This document shows positions 45,401 to 61,618 of a stretch of DNA of 64,000 nt, piece after piece. Under the pieces are notes generated by a model. It had not been told where the DNA came from, did not search any database, and saw only the letters and a program-made list of their open reading frames with translations. Source of the DNA: Pempheris klunzingeri (taxonomy: Eukaryota; Chordata; Actinopteri; Acropomatiformes; Pempheridae); contig NC_092020.1 in assembly GCF_042242105.1 (NCBI RefSeq), positions 6,107,501 to 6,171,500 of the forward strand. Reading direction: 5' to 3'. The stretch's first letter is position 1; each line of letters opens with the position of its first letter. The position numbers and the translations under genes were made by a program.

Positions 45401-48400
45401 AAGGTGTTGTCGTGTAGCTTTTCAGAGTCACTGGGTTTAAAAAAAGCTGTGTCTTCCTCAGGAACTGAAGCATTGTAGCGTTGTGCTGGACCGCCTCCAG
45501 CCCGACGACAAGGCTGCAACAAAAGAGCTTGAGGAGAAAGACGACATGAACCGCAAAGGTGGGAAAGCCGTCTCCCGAATCCCTACCTTCCAAAAACGGC
45601 CTACAGCGGTCAGCCAGAGCACGGAGCTTCCCAAAAAAGACACCCCTGTGCACGTGGTTGAGCCTCCTGAGAAAGCAGGAAGTGGAAGTGTTGGGGTTTT
45701 GAAGTCCAAGCCGCCCGATGTCAGAGAAACAGCGCTGCCCCTGCCATCGATCCGCACCCCCAAAATCGGCTTTGACGCCCCACCTCCGTTCATCGGCACA
45801 GAGCAAACTACTGCAACAGCCCATAGTTTCCTAATTACTGCACCCAAGAGCTGGGGACTGTCTGAGTCAGTGCAGTGCCCTCCTATGACTGTAAGCCCCA
45901 GGCCCGCCCTCAGACCAGAACAAGCATCAGCGCGACATTTTCCCGAGCAAGACAAGAGCAAAAGGTTTGAAATGGAAGCGGACACCCTCCCGGACGGCCC
46001 CATGTCTCACCTTCCACATGAGGGATCCATCGTGCAAAAGCCTCAGGAACACACAGAGGAGAAGAGCAACGTTGAGGCTAAAAGCAGAATCCCCCTCACC
46101 GCCTCTGGAGATACTGAAAAGTCAGAGTCCGCAGAGATCCTCCACATAACCGAGGTCAGCCAAGAGGAGGCCATTATGGACGAAGAGCCACCGTGGGAGA
46201 CGGCGCCAATGAACGCGCTTGAAATAAAGGACAGCAGATCTTCGTCAGACGTCGACGGTGAGGATGACTTGGCAGGTGAAATGTCCGAGAGCTATGAATC
46301 AGAGGAGCACCATGAACCACCTGTCGGCCAGTTGGATTCTTCAAAACTTGCAAAGCAAAGAGCCGATGTTGACGAGTCAGCCTCTACTGTAGTACCGGAG
46401 AAGATTCCTACAGCGACATCAACCAAGTCAGCTGAGGTGAGTTCTGTTCTGCTTGCCTGACAGATTCCTCTTATACCCGTCATACTGTTTTCTTGGCGGT
46501 CACAACAGAGTCATATAAAGGAATTGCACTAACAGTTCTGGTATGCAACACAATCTTGTCAAAGCCACAATCGCATTTGTTCATAAGTTAAAACTGTACC
46601 TCTCTCCCTTTCTAGAGCTCCAGATACTCCAGTTTTACCCTCTTCTGCCTCCTGCCCACCATCTTGCTGCTTCTCGGGGGGTTTGGCCAGCATGTTTGGC
46701 ACTACGGGCTTCCTGTGTCTGTGGCTCAGCTCACAGCTCATCTGGAACTGCACTTCCTGGAGGGCTTCGGCTTGGTGCACGAGCCGTGCAGCACTGATTG
46801 TCGGTAAGAACTTGTCAACCAAGTGTTGATCCCTGCGTTCAGTTTTTGCTTCTTTGAGCGGTTCTTTTTTCACATTTATTTACAGAGTTAGCTGAGCATG
46901 AGTGCACTAAACTTTATGCCGACTTTGCTTTTTTTGAAGCCGACATATGAGCAGCTAAAGAAATGTCATGCAAGCTCTGCTAAATCATTATAATGCAGTC
47001 GAATTTTAGCCCCTCTAATCTGAGACGATGGCTGGAGCTTGTTTGGTGTCTAAGTGGCTGTGGCTTTAGTTCTCCTCTCCCTTTTCAGAGTGCATCTGGT
47101 GGAGAGCATCCCAGAGGGTCTCTACCAGTCCTCTCCCTCGTCCAGACGGAGCATCTCAGACAGCTGGTTACACCTGCTGGATGAGGCCAACAGCTCGGTC
47201 CACATCGCGGCTTTCTACTTCACTCTACGAGCCAGCGATGTGGAGTCGGCAGGCTCCTCTGACGCTCAGGTCAGTTCAGCAGCACGCCCTGGGCTCATGA
47301 TGCAGCATGTCAAGTCATGAGACCTGAATCCTCTGAACCTCTACCGTCTGTGATATTGTCTCCACATGTTTTGCAGGGAAGAATGGTCTTTGAGCAGCTT
47401 AAACGGCTTGAATCCAAAGGTGTTAAACTCCAGATTGCCGTCAACGCCCCCCAGACCTCAATTCGGGATACAGGAGAATTGGCTGCAGTAGGTACGTCAA
47501 CACCTGTCAGCGTGGAGCGCATCTGTTGTGTGCGCTGTAAATTAAAGCCGGACTAGGCAGGACCAGCATCGGCATCGTTCCACATTAATTTTGGTATTTC
47601 CCTGGTTGAATTTTGCCATGAAGCATTAACCAATTAGTCGGTTTTTCAAACTAAGTGGAAAAACATTCTTTTGAGATTCTTTGGTGGAATCTTATAACTC
47701 GGCAGTGATTTCTCATCCTGTGTGATTTTGTGTTGTTGATTTTCAGGTGCAGAAGTCCGAGAGGTGGACCTCAAGGCCGTGACTGGAGGCATCGTCCACA
47801 CCAAGCTGTGGGTGGTGGATCAGAAGCACTTCTACCTGGGTAGTGCTAACATGGACTGGCGCTCTCTAAGTCAGGTAAAACAGAGAGATGTGTCTGCCCC
47901 CCACATCGCCCTTCGCATGAGCCAGAAGGACACTCATTGCTGTCCGCTCAGAGATTACATTACTGCGCAGCAGGTTTTAGGAGTGATGTCTCAGCCTGTT
48001 TGAAGACATAAGTGAAACTAAGTGGGCTACAGTGACACAGCAGTGTTTAGATTAGCCTCAGACTGATGGTGAAACCACTCAGTGTAGCAGACTTTTGAAG
48101 TAAACAAACTCCAGGGAGTGATTTTAATGTCTAGACGTCAGAGTCCCCAGCTGTTACTGATGTGTACAATAGAAGCAAAGCAAAGATTTATACTGTAGAC
48201 TAGTTTCACCTTAAAGTAGCTTATTATCAGTGGTTGAAAATTTGCCTTCACTTTTACTCAATAAAAACAATGTTCAAATGCATTCAAGCAATGTTGGATA
48301 AATCGACACGATGCATTGTCCCGATCTGCTGTATATAGTAAGTAAAATAATCAGGGCCTTAATAGTGCAACACATTGGTGCTGCTCCCAGATCAGACAGG

Positions 48401-49832
48401 GGTCCAGGTTATACTCAGGAAATTCACTCAGATGAGTCATTAAATCTGCTGCAACAGGCCCCAAACGATCCCACCGCCACAGTCGTTGCCGTCGTGGCTG
48501 TGACAGGATTAATGCGTCCCGTGTCCTCCGTTGAATCAAGGTGAAGGAGGTCGGCCTGTCAGTGGAGGACTGCAGCTGCCTGGCTCAGGACGCCTTTCGG
48601 ATCTTCGGGACCTACTGGACCATCGGCGGCGCGAATAACGGCTCCCTTCCACTGTACTGGCCCGCTCGCCTCTCGGCCCTGTCCAGCTCCCAGAATCCCA
48701 TGCGCCTGAAGTTCAATGGCGTGCCCGCTCAAGTCTACCTGTCTGTGAGTTCAAAGCTACTTCCTGTAAGCTTCCTTTTAAGAGGAGTGCTCCAAAAATG
48801 TGGCTTTTAAAATTGTGTGTATTTAAAGGGTCATACCAGTGTTTTTATACAAGATGTATCAAAACCACTAGACAGAGACGGAGAGTCCACTTCCTCTCTT
48901 CCTCTCCCATGATTCCTACCTCCTGTGTTACATCTGTTTCCTGCAGAGCGCCCCCCCTCAGATCTCAGCCCGCGGCCGCTCTGACGACCTCGCCACCATC
49001 CTGTCCGTCATTGACGACGCCCACAAATTCATTTACATCTCCGTCATGGACTACCTTCCTCTGTCTGAGTTCACAGAGCCACTCAGGTGATGACCACTCA
49101 GCTCGCACACCGTCACAGTCCTTAATAAACTCCTCTGAAGTGCTCAAACTGAGTGTCGGTCTCCCTCAGGTTCTGGCCCGCCATCGACTCGGCCCTGCGT
49201 GCCGCAGCATGCACCAGAGAGGTCCAGGTTAGACTCCTGGTCAGCTGCTGGAAGCACTCGCGCGCCTCCATGTTCACCTTCCTGCAGTCCCTGCTGGTGC
49301 TCAACAGGCCCCCACTGGACTGTGACATTAGCATAGTACGTCAAGAGATTCTAATTCCTGCACAGTGACTAAGACACAGTAACCTTATCAGACTGCTGAT
49401 ACATCCTAAACTCCTGTTGTTCTTTTGTTTCTGTGCAGAAAATCTTTAGAGTGCCTTCAACAGCGCAGCAGATGAAGATCCCCTTTGCACGAGTCAATCA
49501 TGCCAAGTACATGGTTACAGACAGAGTGGTCTATATAGGTACGGTATCACCTCTTATTACCACGTGAAATCTCACCAACATAGTTTAGATGTGAGTCTTA
49601 TTAGGTTCTATGACTGTCTGCGCTCACAGGGACGTCCAACTGGTCGGAGAACTACTTCACCCAGACAGCTGGGGTGGGCTTGGTGGTGAACCAGACCGGC
49701 TCGGAGGTTAAAAAAGGCCAAGAGACTCTGCAGAGCCAAGCAAAGGAGCTCTTCCTCAGAGACTGGACGTCTGAGTACGCCGGCGCTCTCCCTCTGGACG
49801 CCGTGGATGTCTGCCCTCGTGGCCCACACTGA
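42484..49832 (+). CDS. PLD3/PLD4-family phospholipase D-like protein with a long N-terminal extension
   Basis: Exons 42484-42603, 43115-43219, 45462-46436, 46616-46803, 47089-47269, 47377-47491, 47747-47874, 48541-48744, 48947-49086, 49170-49335, 49439-49538 and 49630-49832 join in frame to 874 residues. Residues 1-400 are polar, acidic and probably disordered. A single membrane segment (about 406-424, [18 protein letters not shown]) gives type II topology. The lumenal part matches PLD3/PLD4 throughout. Two HKD motifs are intact: HTKLWVVD...GSANMDW (H579) and HAKYMVTD...[10 protein letters not shown] (H795). PLD3 and PLD4 are known as endolysosomal single-strand 5' exonucleases with related lipid activities. 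Human PLD3 is only 490 residues. It could be a fish-specific paralogue (zebrafish has a gene named pld7, which I cannot confirm as this one), so no symbol is given. ATG 42484 has A at -3 and is the first ATG of its exon frame. Confidence 0.88.
43230..43252. repeat. (AC)n microsatellite beside a donor site
   Basis: Eleven or so AC units begin ten bases after the donor of the PLD3-like second coding exon. Confidence 0.95.
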
Positions 49833-51045
49833 GGGTTAGTCGCTCAATAAAGCCGATTGCATTGTAGATGAGCATTTTGCTTGCTCCTGCCACTTGAACC
49901 TTATTTCATGCGGAATCCGCTTGCTGAACTCGGTGAATTAATTTTATTGCCGACTGGCTGCCTTTTCTTTTGTACATAATTGCGTTTTTATATTTGGTTT
50001 CAAAACGTGTTATTTTTTATACTCTTGGTTGCTCTGACAGTCGTCTTACATGAGTTGAGGCGTAAGGGAACTCGCTTTGTACAATTTGTTTTATGCCTGG
50101 AGCGTTTTGTATATTTTCTTGGTGCTCAGCTTTACTAGTGTTATGCAGGAAGTCAAATATTTCCAAAGATTGCGCCTCCACCGCTGCCTTGTTTACACGC
50201 CAGACGCTGTCAGCTGTTAACGTCTGTCCAACAGTACAAGATTCTACTAAATGCTACCACTTTTCCACTCATAACTGACCGCTGGCTCACAGAGAAATCC
50301 AGTTTGAATGTGCATCACTACAGAAAATAACTCGCTAAAGTAAGAGAGTTCTTGTTTGTCCTGCATTCGGGGGGGAAAAAACATTTTACTGTATTAAATA
50401 CTGGAAATGCCTGTGCTGTTTCCCATCAGGTTATCTGTTGTGTTTGAGATCCTTTCTATTACCAGTGGACACTCTTCACACTGTTCACCCTCCCAGCTTT
50501 GGGTGAAGCAGGGATCACTTCTGTCAGTCCCTGACTACTAGAGCAGGTTACTGGATGTTGTACTGTAATAATAAAACCTGCTCCCTGGGGTGTGATCTTA
50601 CTATGAAGGGAGGGAGACACTGCTCCACTCATGAAGTATTGATAATTGTTTTAAGCTTTGTCGGCTCAACCTAATTACCAAACCTTTTCTTTCTCACCTC
50701 TCCTGGTATCTGGCCACGCAGTTTTGATGTAATTGTGCAGGTTTTAAGATCTCTGTCTCTGAAGTGGCACAAGTACAATGGTGAGCAGGATTTTGTTTAT
50801 GGTACTCAAAAAAAAAGCCACGGCAGCAGCTCTGTGAGCCTGTTCTTGGACACATTGGTGCTTTGAGCCACATGCTGACATGCTAATGTTTAGCAGGTAT
50901 ACTATTTACCATGTTCACCATCTCAGTTTAGCTTGTTAGCATGCAGCACTAGCACTACATAAAGTACAGCTGAGGCTGATGGCAATGTCATAAACCAAAC
51001 TGTCCGGACATGTTTTAAGACAAATAAAAATACTCTGCTTGGAAT
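49833..51045 (+). other. 3' UTR of the PLD3-like gene
   Basis: An AATAAA occurs very early (49846-49851, 14 bases after the stop) and others near 50568 and at 51023-51028. The longest 3' UTR, about 1.2 kb, would include the repeat at 50825-50996 and would end next to the smim19 3' end. I cannot tell which sites are used. Confidence 0.5.
50825..50996. repeat. Interspersed percomorph repeat rich in GCTAGCATG-like phrases
   Basis: The phrases cacatgctgacatgctaatg, accatgttcaccatctcag, gttagcatgcagcactagca and aaagtacagctgaggctgatg (parts) are typical of a repeat that I recognise as scattered through percomorph genomes. It is non-coding and its class is unknown to me. It lies inside the possible 3' UTR of the PLD3-like gene. 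Confidence 0.65.
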
Positions 51046-51059
51046 AATCATTTTGTGTG

Positions 51060-52239
51060 CGACATGATTTTTTTATTTGAACACAAGTTACTTAGAAACT
51101 TTCAAAATTACAGCTATTCTGTCATCAAAAAAAATCCATAATCTATGAATATACAAATACATTTATTACTAAAGTTTAACAGCTGGACACACACTGTCTC
51201 TTACTTCACTGAGATCTAACGTGAACACAGAAAAACGTTTCCCATGCCAGCAGACGAAGGTGAAATGTGAAAACCTTTTTTTTTAGGTCAAACTGCACAA
51301 ACAACATTCTGTACAGATACACTTGAACATTTCAGTGAAGTAACCGTAAGCAAAACTCACTTTTGAGCGAGGAAAGACTTTTTGACCAGTTGGTGGTGAA
51401 GATTTTTTACAGATCATCTCAACCGGATAGAAGTGTCTGAGCAAAACATGACGGCCATTCAGCAGTTTAATTACTTCAGTCTTTCAGATAGATATTACCA
51501 TATCTGCAGCCATGCTGCTAGTGTGGCAGGTTCAACAGCATCGTGTGTTTTACAGAAACTACGTCCCCATTTAGAACTAGAACTACAATATGAAGTGAGA
51601 TTACATTTTTTGTGCCACAAAGTCAAATAAAGATGAAGCATAATTATACTTTTAAGTTAACCCAGATATGATAATCAAGACATTTGCTAACTCAGTTACT
51701 TTAGGTTCACGTGCCTTTATTTTCACATTTAAGAATTTTAATTTAATGCCCAGCTGACACAAAACACTGAACAAACAATTAAAAAAAACTAATGGAAACC
51801 AACTAACAGCTTCTATTAAATTTTAAGGATCGTGTCGTATGTGCAAGAAATTCTTCATTTTTTAAATCTCACTCCATACTGACAGTATCTCAGTGACATC
51901 TGCTGCAGTTACAGGTGTATCATTGCTCAAACCAAGTTAGAGTCACTGCTGGAAGCCACACAGCAGCCCTGCAAGACGCCACCCTCCCCCGAGCTGTCGG
52001 CCTCGCCGCCCCTCCAGCCGGATCTACTCCATGCATAACAGACGAAGAAGAGATGACAGAAGGTGAAAGAAGATGATTCTCACTTTGAGCCAAAAAAAGA
52101 AACAACCAGGATAGGAGTAGCGTCTTCTGAACGATCTCTCATCGTAGCAGCCGTCCGAGTCCCTCTCTACCCACGTACAGACAGCTAGAGGACGCAGGAG
52201 TGTGGGATCTGACAGAAGAGGACGAGTCCCTTCCTGCTC
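51060..52239 (-). other. smim19: smim19 3' UTR with polyadenylation signal
   Basis: On the minus strand, AATAAA (plus-strand TTTATT, 51072-51077) lies about 1.17 kb after the smim19 stop. No other gene is visible between, so I take this as the 3' UTR. Confidence 0.5.
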
Positions 52240-53202
52240 TCATTCCATGGAGAGCTGCACGCTCTCTGTCTGGCCCTGCTGCTCAAACTTCCTGGCTGAA
52301 AGACAAGACAGAAGAGACACACCCATAATGTCCACATGAAACACAGCTGCCTCTTTAGCCCGGTCAAGGTCTAGGCCATCCGATCAAAAACATGGAAAGC
52401 ACTTGTCAGTTATGAGGTGTTTACATGAGCTATTATATCCCTTTTCTCAAGAGGATGAAGGACAGATTTTTAAAGTCTCTGAATTGGGGAAGCTATACAA
52501 TGACCATATCACCATACGTGTGTGAACCAAAACATTGTGAGTGTCTGTGTATTGTGAAGCAGCCCAGATCCAGAGCTCCACTGAGGCTCACCCAGGGAGT
52601 ACATCTCCAGCTGCTGCCGCAGGCGGACCTTCTGCAGGCTGTCATAGAAGTTGGGCTCCGGGCTGCTGCCGACGGTGGGGGGCAGAGTGAAGATACGCAT
52701 GATCTTCCTCTTATTTCTAAGTTATACGTAAACAGAGAGAGATTTAAAAGGGAGACAACCAGAGCACATTTATCTGAAGTTTACACTAAGAATTAAAAAT
52801 TGTCATCATGTTGAAATACATTACATTTGAAGGATTATATGAATGCCGAATCTACCAGATGACCCTAAAAACAGTTTTACTAATAGAATAATGCCACATA
52901 GGGTGCGCCCATTTCTCTGTAACAAATGAAACATTAACATACACGATTTACCAATGGAGTTCGGCGTGAATTTGAATTTAGTGAATTTAATTCGACTGAG
53001 CCACACGCCCGTGCTGTACCTCTATCTATTCTCAAGCTAAGTGATGGAGTGAAGAGTTGACTGCCAGTGTAAACTGTCCTTACTTTCTGGCGTACATCAG
53101 CAGGCCGAAGCTGACCAGGATAACCAGCAGGTAGACATTGGTGGCCTCATTCCAGGCTTCGTGCACCGAGTAGTCGATGGACTCGGGCTCGTGAGCACCC
53201 AT
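52240..53202 (-). CDS. smim19: Small integral membrane protein 19
   Basis: Minus-strand exons 53202-53084, 52716-52592 and 52295-52240 join in frame to 99 residues (human 107). The sequence has [18 protein letters not shown], a single membrane helix ([16 protein letters not shown]), the basic NKRKIMRIF, then [11 protein letters not shown] and [11 protein letters not shown], ending ESVQLSME; each block has a clear counterpart in human SMIM19 (C8orf40). The molecular role is not established. The start ATG follows a moderate context and gives the only frame containing the conserved block. The gene is flanked upstream by fam199x on the same strand and meets the PLD3-like gene tail-to-tail. Confidence 0.95.
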
Positions 53203-54320
53203 TGAAATAGGACCACTGCGCTCAAACTCTGCGGCTAAACATGTGAATGCGAAGACAGTTGCTGCTAAAAAACCAATTTCTTAGCTTAGTGTCTGCAGCG
53301 ACAAACCTGGCCGTTGTAAACACAAGACTACATCCGCCTTTTTCTTCTTCGTCGTCTCCTTTTCTGTTTCCGGTGAGCCGACACGCTCAGAGGCGCGTTG
53401 CTGCCCCCTACAGGCCTGAATTTGAGCTTCTGCAAAGCTCCTGAACAGTCTTCCTTTACTCTGCTAAAGCAGAGGAAGCATTCTGTTGTCAAATATCAGC
53501 AAATCCAAGAACGATGGAGGCAGGAACAGCCTTGTTTGCAGCTATTTTTAATGCTGATTATCTCAAGTTATCACGATTTAATTAGGCCTCACACAAGTCT
53601 GCTGCTTCTGACTCACTACATTCTGATGATCCCAACTCCTTAATGGAGTATTTTTACATTGTAGCACTGCCACTTAAAAAGGCTGCGTGTGAGGTGTTAG
53701 GACACACCATCCAAGGAGGAAGAGATCTAGAGACTTAAAAAGTCCCTCCAGAGGCTCTGTTGAAGGCCGGGGCAGACTGGGGGAGCAGTCTGCCCCGGTA
53801 GCACTGCGATAATAACGTGAAAATACAACAAACACGCACAGAAACACTACACATACAACATGTCTGGATGTAACATTTGCTTCTTTCATGTTACACTTAG
53901 TACATCATTTGAGCATTAAATGGCTGCTATGCAAAATCTTATAATGTAGCATTTATTTGTCAGTTATTTTCATAGTTTTATGCTATTAATTTATAATACA
54001 TATTTAATACTAGGCTACACAGTAACCAAGGTAATACCAGTGTGTGTGTGTGTGTGTGTGTGACTGTTAAATGAAGGCCTGTAAACACTAGTTAGGCCCA
54101 TCTGAGAGAGGCAGTGACTACAGTGATGAGCAGTGTGTACTGATCCATGTGGCCTGTGATTTCTAACAGGAGTCTTCAGCCCTGGTCAGCCCTTTGACTT
54201 GTCTGTTACTGGTTGCTGAGCAACAGACCCCCAAAGGCTCTGGGCTCACTGTGTTATGTTCTTGTAAATGAGACAGAATAACACACCATCACAGACAGGA
54301 GCGATAGGATGCAACAATGT
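53203..54320. other. smim19 upstream region up to the fam199x 3' end
   Basis: The first 200 bases upstream of smim19 are moderately GC-rich, with an ETS-like ttccgg near 53366, and probably hold its promoter and 5' UTR. The remainder is A/T-rich with a (GT)n run at 54041-54062. No gene is supportable. Confidence 0.55.
54041..54062. repeat. (GT)n microsatellite
   Basis: A pure run of eleven GT units between smim19 and fam199x. Confidence 0.95.
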
Positions 54321-56662
54321 GAGTTTATTTGTCAAGTTAACGGTGAATCCGAACCACACAGCCCAGCCTGAAGCAGCCACACGGCATCTGTGGAGTTCAG
54401 TCCACTTCAGCCAGAGATAACAGAGTGTCTGCAGGGAACGCTGCTCCACGGTGGTCTGTGAGGACCGAATACATGTAAAAACACTGTAGCTGAGGGTTCC
54501 AACGTCCTGTTAATCCTAACAATGACACTGACGGCCTATTCCCACACAAAAAGTTCAGTTTACACCAAAACCTTTTAATCCATATTTAATCAGTTCAGTC
54601 ATTTTCAGCAATTACATGATACCTTATATACACAAATAAATTTGTTGCATCACACTGGATTATTTTTAATTTTTTTTCTCAAAATTCTCTTATTTTTCAA
54701 AATAGAGTTTTACTAATTCAGAACTACAGAATACATAAAGCTGCATTTAACATAATTGCTGTAATTAATAACTTTATACATGAGACAGAGACAGAGCCGA
54801 GGCTCGGTACACACACAGTATTAGAAATGACAGCCGGCTTTAACGCCGATAACTGCAGTGGTTTGTAACGTTACATCTGAGGAGCAGTGGGAAAAGGGTT
54901 TCTTATACAAGGTAGACGGGAAAATAAAAAGACAAAACAAACGATATCTCAGGTTGCTACTTCTAGCAAACATGACGACGTGGTAGCTTCACATCCACAA
55001 AAAGCCGTTTCTGAGGTGTCAGATTGTAAATACTGTAAGAGAGCGGAGTGGACACACTTCTGAGGGCTGAGTTAATGGCTCCACGTCAGATGCGTGTGCT
55101 TAAGAAGCCAGCCGTACAGTACATGGACAGACACGACGTGATCTGTTAAAACTTCTAGTGACACTTCACCAGCGCTCAATGGCTTCAAACTTATCATGGA
55201 GGTCAAGTCATTGAAAAGTGTAAATGATGGAGAATCTGATTCTTTAGGTCCGTCTCAGACAAAATACACAGTAGGAGTGCTGCAGAGAAACAAAGAGTCC
55301 AACAGACGTCTGAGACAACGACCAAACTCAAGTACTTGTGACAGAACTGCCGTACGCTTGAAAAGAAGACTTAAAATATAGCAGAGAACCGGTGGCAATT
55401 TACAGCATTGAAGCTATGATAACCAAGGAGTTCACTACCTTGTCATAGTATACACACACAGAGGGAAAAAAACTTAATATCAAACCTTCATCACCAAGGA
55501 AAACCTGAAAACAAGCAGTAAATATGCTGTTATTTCTCATATATTTACAACACATAGGCTATTTTTTAAACAGGTGTACGCAAATAATGACGCGAGTTGT
55601 TAGTTGTTGGACCACACGGGGACTCGGTGTGGGTGCGATTTAAACATGCACGGTTTCAGTGCTCCCTCTAAGCCTTGGGGGTGAAATGGGTCCACGACAC
55701 TCAGCAGATAGAAAGACAGACCAGCGCACGTCCTCTCCACATCAGGACCCTCGGACCCCTTCTGATGTATCGGTTAGTTTTGGAGGATGAACTTCGCAGT
55801 TATTTTCCCCTGTAATTTATCTTCGGCTCTGAATTTGGCTTCTGACGTTCACCGTTTAGAGAAACTGTTCATTGATGTGACGTTTCAATCTGAAGATTTT
55901 GTGTCGTTTTCCCCAGATGTGTCTCTATGACTGCAAATCGACGGTCACGCTGAAACTGACAGTGATACAGTCATGCTGTAACATTACCTGCAGCAGTTTA
56001 AACTAGAGCTGCAGATGAACAGAGTTTGGCCTGTGCAGGTACAGCCCTGTAGAGTATGGATGGATGTGTAGATAGATGAAGGAAAACTAGACTAACTAAA
56101 CTCAAACTGCCCTAAATACTGCCAACTTCCATGTAGTTCCTCTTGTATGTTATAAGAAATTAACTTGTTTCCATCACCTGGCTTGTCACGGGGCAGCGTC
56201 TGTATAATGAGGCCAAACTCTGCTCTTCTAGCCTGATCTGTCCTTCTGCCGGAGGTGGCTGTGTTAGTAGCAGTGGGTATACGCCGTTACAGCATCTATA
56301 AGCGATCCTCTTGTTTACTGCGTTATTAGTAGTGTTTATGCATGTGAGCCTCTAGAAGCCAGAAGCAGGCTGGACTGGGGTCAGTATCGAATCAAAGCGT
56401 TAGCAGTATTTTAGCATTATTGCTGTAGCTAGCTTAGTGGTAATTCAGTTTTAACACTAGCGGCACTACACTAGTATGAACAAGCAATATGACAAGATTT
56501 GTTGGAGGCTACTAGAAGCGATCGCTGCCTATCAGATATCATGTTTGCCTACTCAAAGCTGATGCATGCAGTGATCTGGATAGGCGTGGTCTATGAGCTC
56601 TATGGTAGTGGCTGGGTGGTGGCAGAGCAGGCGTAGAGGGAGCACTGATTGAATCACTGGTG
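54321..56662 (-). other. fam199x: fam199x 3' UTR (probable, long)
   Basis: After the stop at 56663, about 2.3 kb on the minus strand contains no recognisable coding sequence and ends near AATAAA (plus-strand TTTATT, 54324-54329). Shorter forms are possible because several A/T-rich stretches precede it. Confidence 0.45.
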
Positions 56663-60075
<3,413 letters not shown>

Positions 60076-61618
60076 CTACCACCAGACTGAATGAACACAT
60101 CTGACACACACACATCTTTACAAAGGTAGTATACATTAACTGCTCTGGGTTGTGAAGGTTTTCATTTTATTGTTATTTAATTTTGGTAAAGGAAATGTTG
60201 GAAATATTCAGACAAATTATAGACAGTGCTCGCAATTTTTGTAAATAAGAGAATTTTCTTTTTACTGCTTACATCTGTTTGGTTCCTGCTAAATTATACA
60301 TTTTTAATTTCTACCCAAATGATTTTGTCACTTCAAACAATGTAAGGTCCCTGCTCAGTGTTTGTTTTTGGAAGCTGAATGGTGCGTCGCCTGCTCGTGG
60401 AAGAAACAAACAATTAATCTGTGGAGCTTCCCAGTAGACTGACTTCTCACTTTGCTCTTGAAAAGATGAGCTATTTCACAAAAAACAAACCTACTAGGCT
60501 ACTAGGAGCACAATGACACACAAAACGATGGAAGGAATGATGAACTGATCTGACGTCTGGGCTGTGTTTTATTTATTTTTTCCCTTTCTTTCTCTCTCTA
60601 GCATGTAATATGTATAGTGTAAGTATATGTGTTTACATGTTGGGTGCCATGCTTTGTGTTTGGCTGTTCGATTGCATTTGTTTGCCGTTGTTGTTGCCTT
60701 TGTCTCCCTGTCTGTTTGTTGTAAAAGAAAACACAATAAAGATGTTTATTCTTCTGTTCTTGATTTGGTTACATTTGCTGAGATTTATTATAATTCAGAA
60801 AATGGTAGTTCTGTGCAGACTAGATGTATTCAATGTGACATTGTACCTTGTGTTCGTGTGGTGGCTGTGAATATTTCCTGCATAACTCAGTTGATGATCA
60901 TTTTGGGTTACTTACAAATGTTTTTTGTTTAATTTACAGATATTATGAAGTGGAATTTAGTTAAATCTAAACATAAAAGGACTTCAATGGACTCATCTTG
61001 ATAGTACAAAGCTGTCACCATCTTTTGGTCTTTGCTGTAAATAAAAACCAGCTGGAGAAAAGATGAGACAAAAATCGTTCACATAGCAAAGCTTATTTCC
61101 AACTAATTCACAGCAGGTAGGAACATTAAGTCACTCGGGCTTACATTTGACTCATGCTGTCCTTGGGTCTTTTTGGTAACATAAGAGACGGAATATCCAA
61201 AGTTGGTTAAGCTAGCTACTCATAATATTTTCTTTTACCAACTAAAGTCTGTTCGGCTAATGTTAACTGTTGACACTAGATGTCATCCACGTTTGGCATC
61301 CAGCTCCAATGTTGTTTTTATTGACAACTAACTGAGAAGCTTCACTGTAAACATACCGAAAATGCACGGCAGGAGGAGAGTTCAGCATTCCCCACTTTAT
61401 ATTAAACGTTATCGTCTTTGGTAGACGCGAACATCCTGTGACTGGACCACAACACAAGCTAACATCGTTAGCTGGTTGCTAATGCTCTAAATGTACACGT
61501 AGCGTTTTCTACGCCAAAAACGACACCAAACAAACCCTTCCCCCACAGAAACAAGCCCGAGCGGCTTATACACATGTCAAAGTTGTAATTAAGATGCTGT
61601 CTACATTAAAACACCAAC

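Noticed and set aside
52425-52796. 123-codon plus-strand frame
   Set aside because: It is the antisense shadow of the middle smim19 exon.
60610-60932. Two overlapping hydrophobic frames upstream of fam199x coding exons
   Set aside because: T-rich intron sequence on the strand opposite fam199x yields Leu/Val/Cys/Phe-rich translations by chance; an AATAAA there is not tied to any gene.
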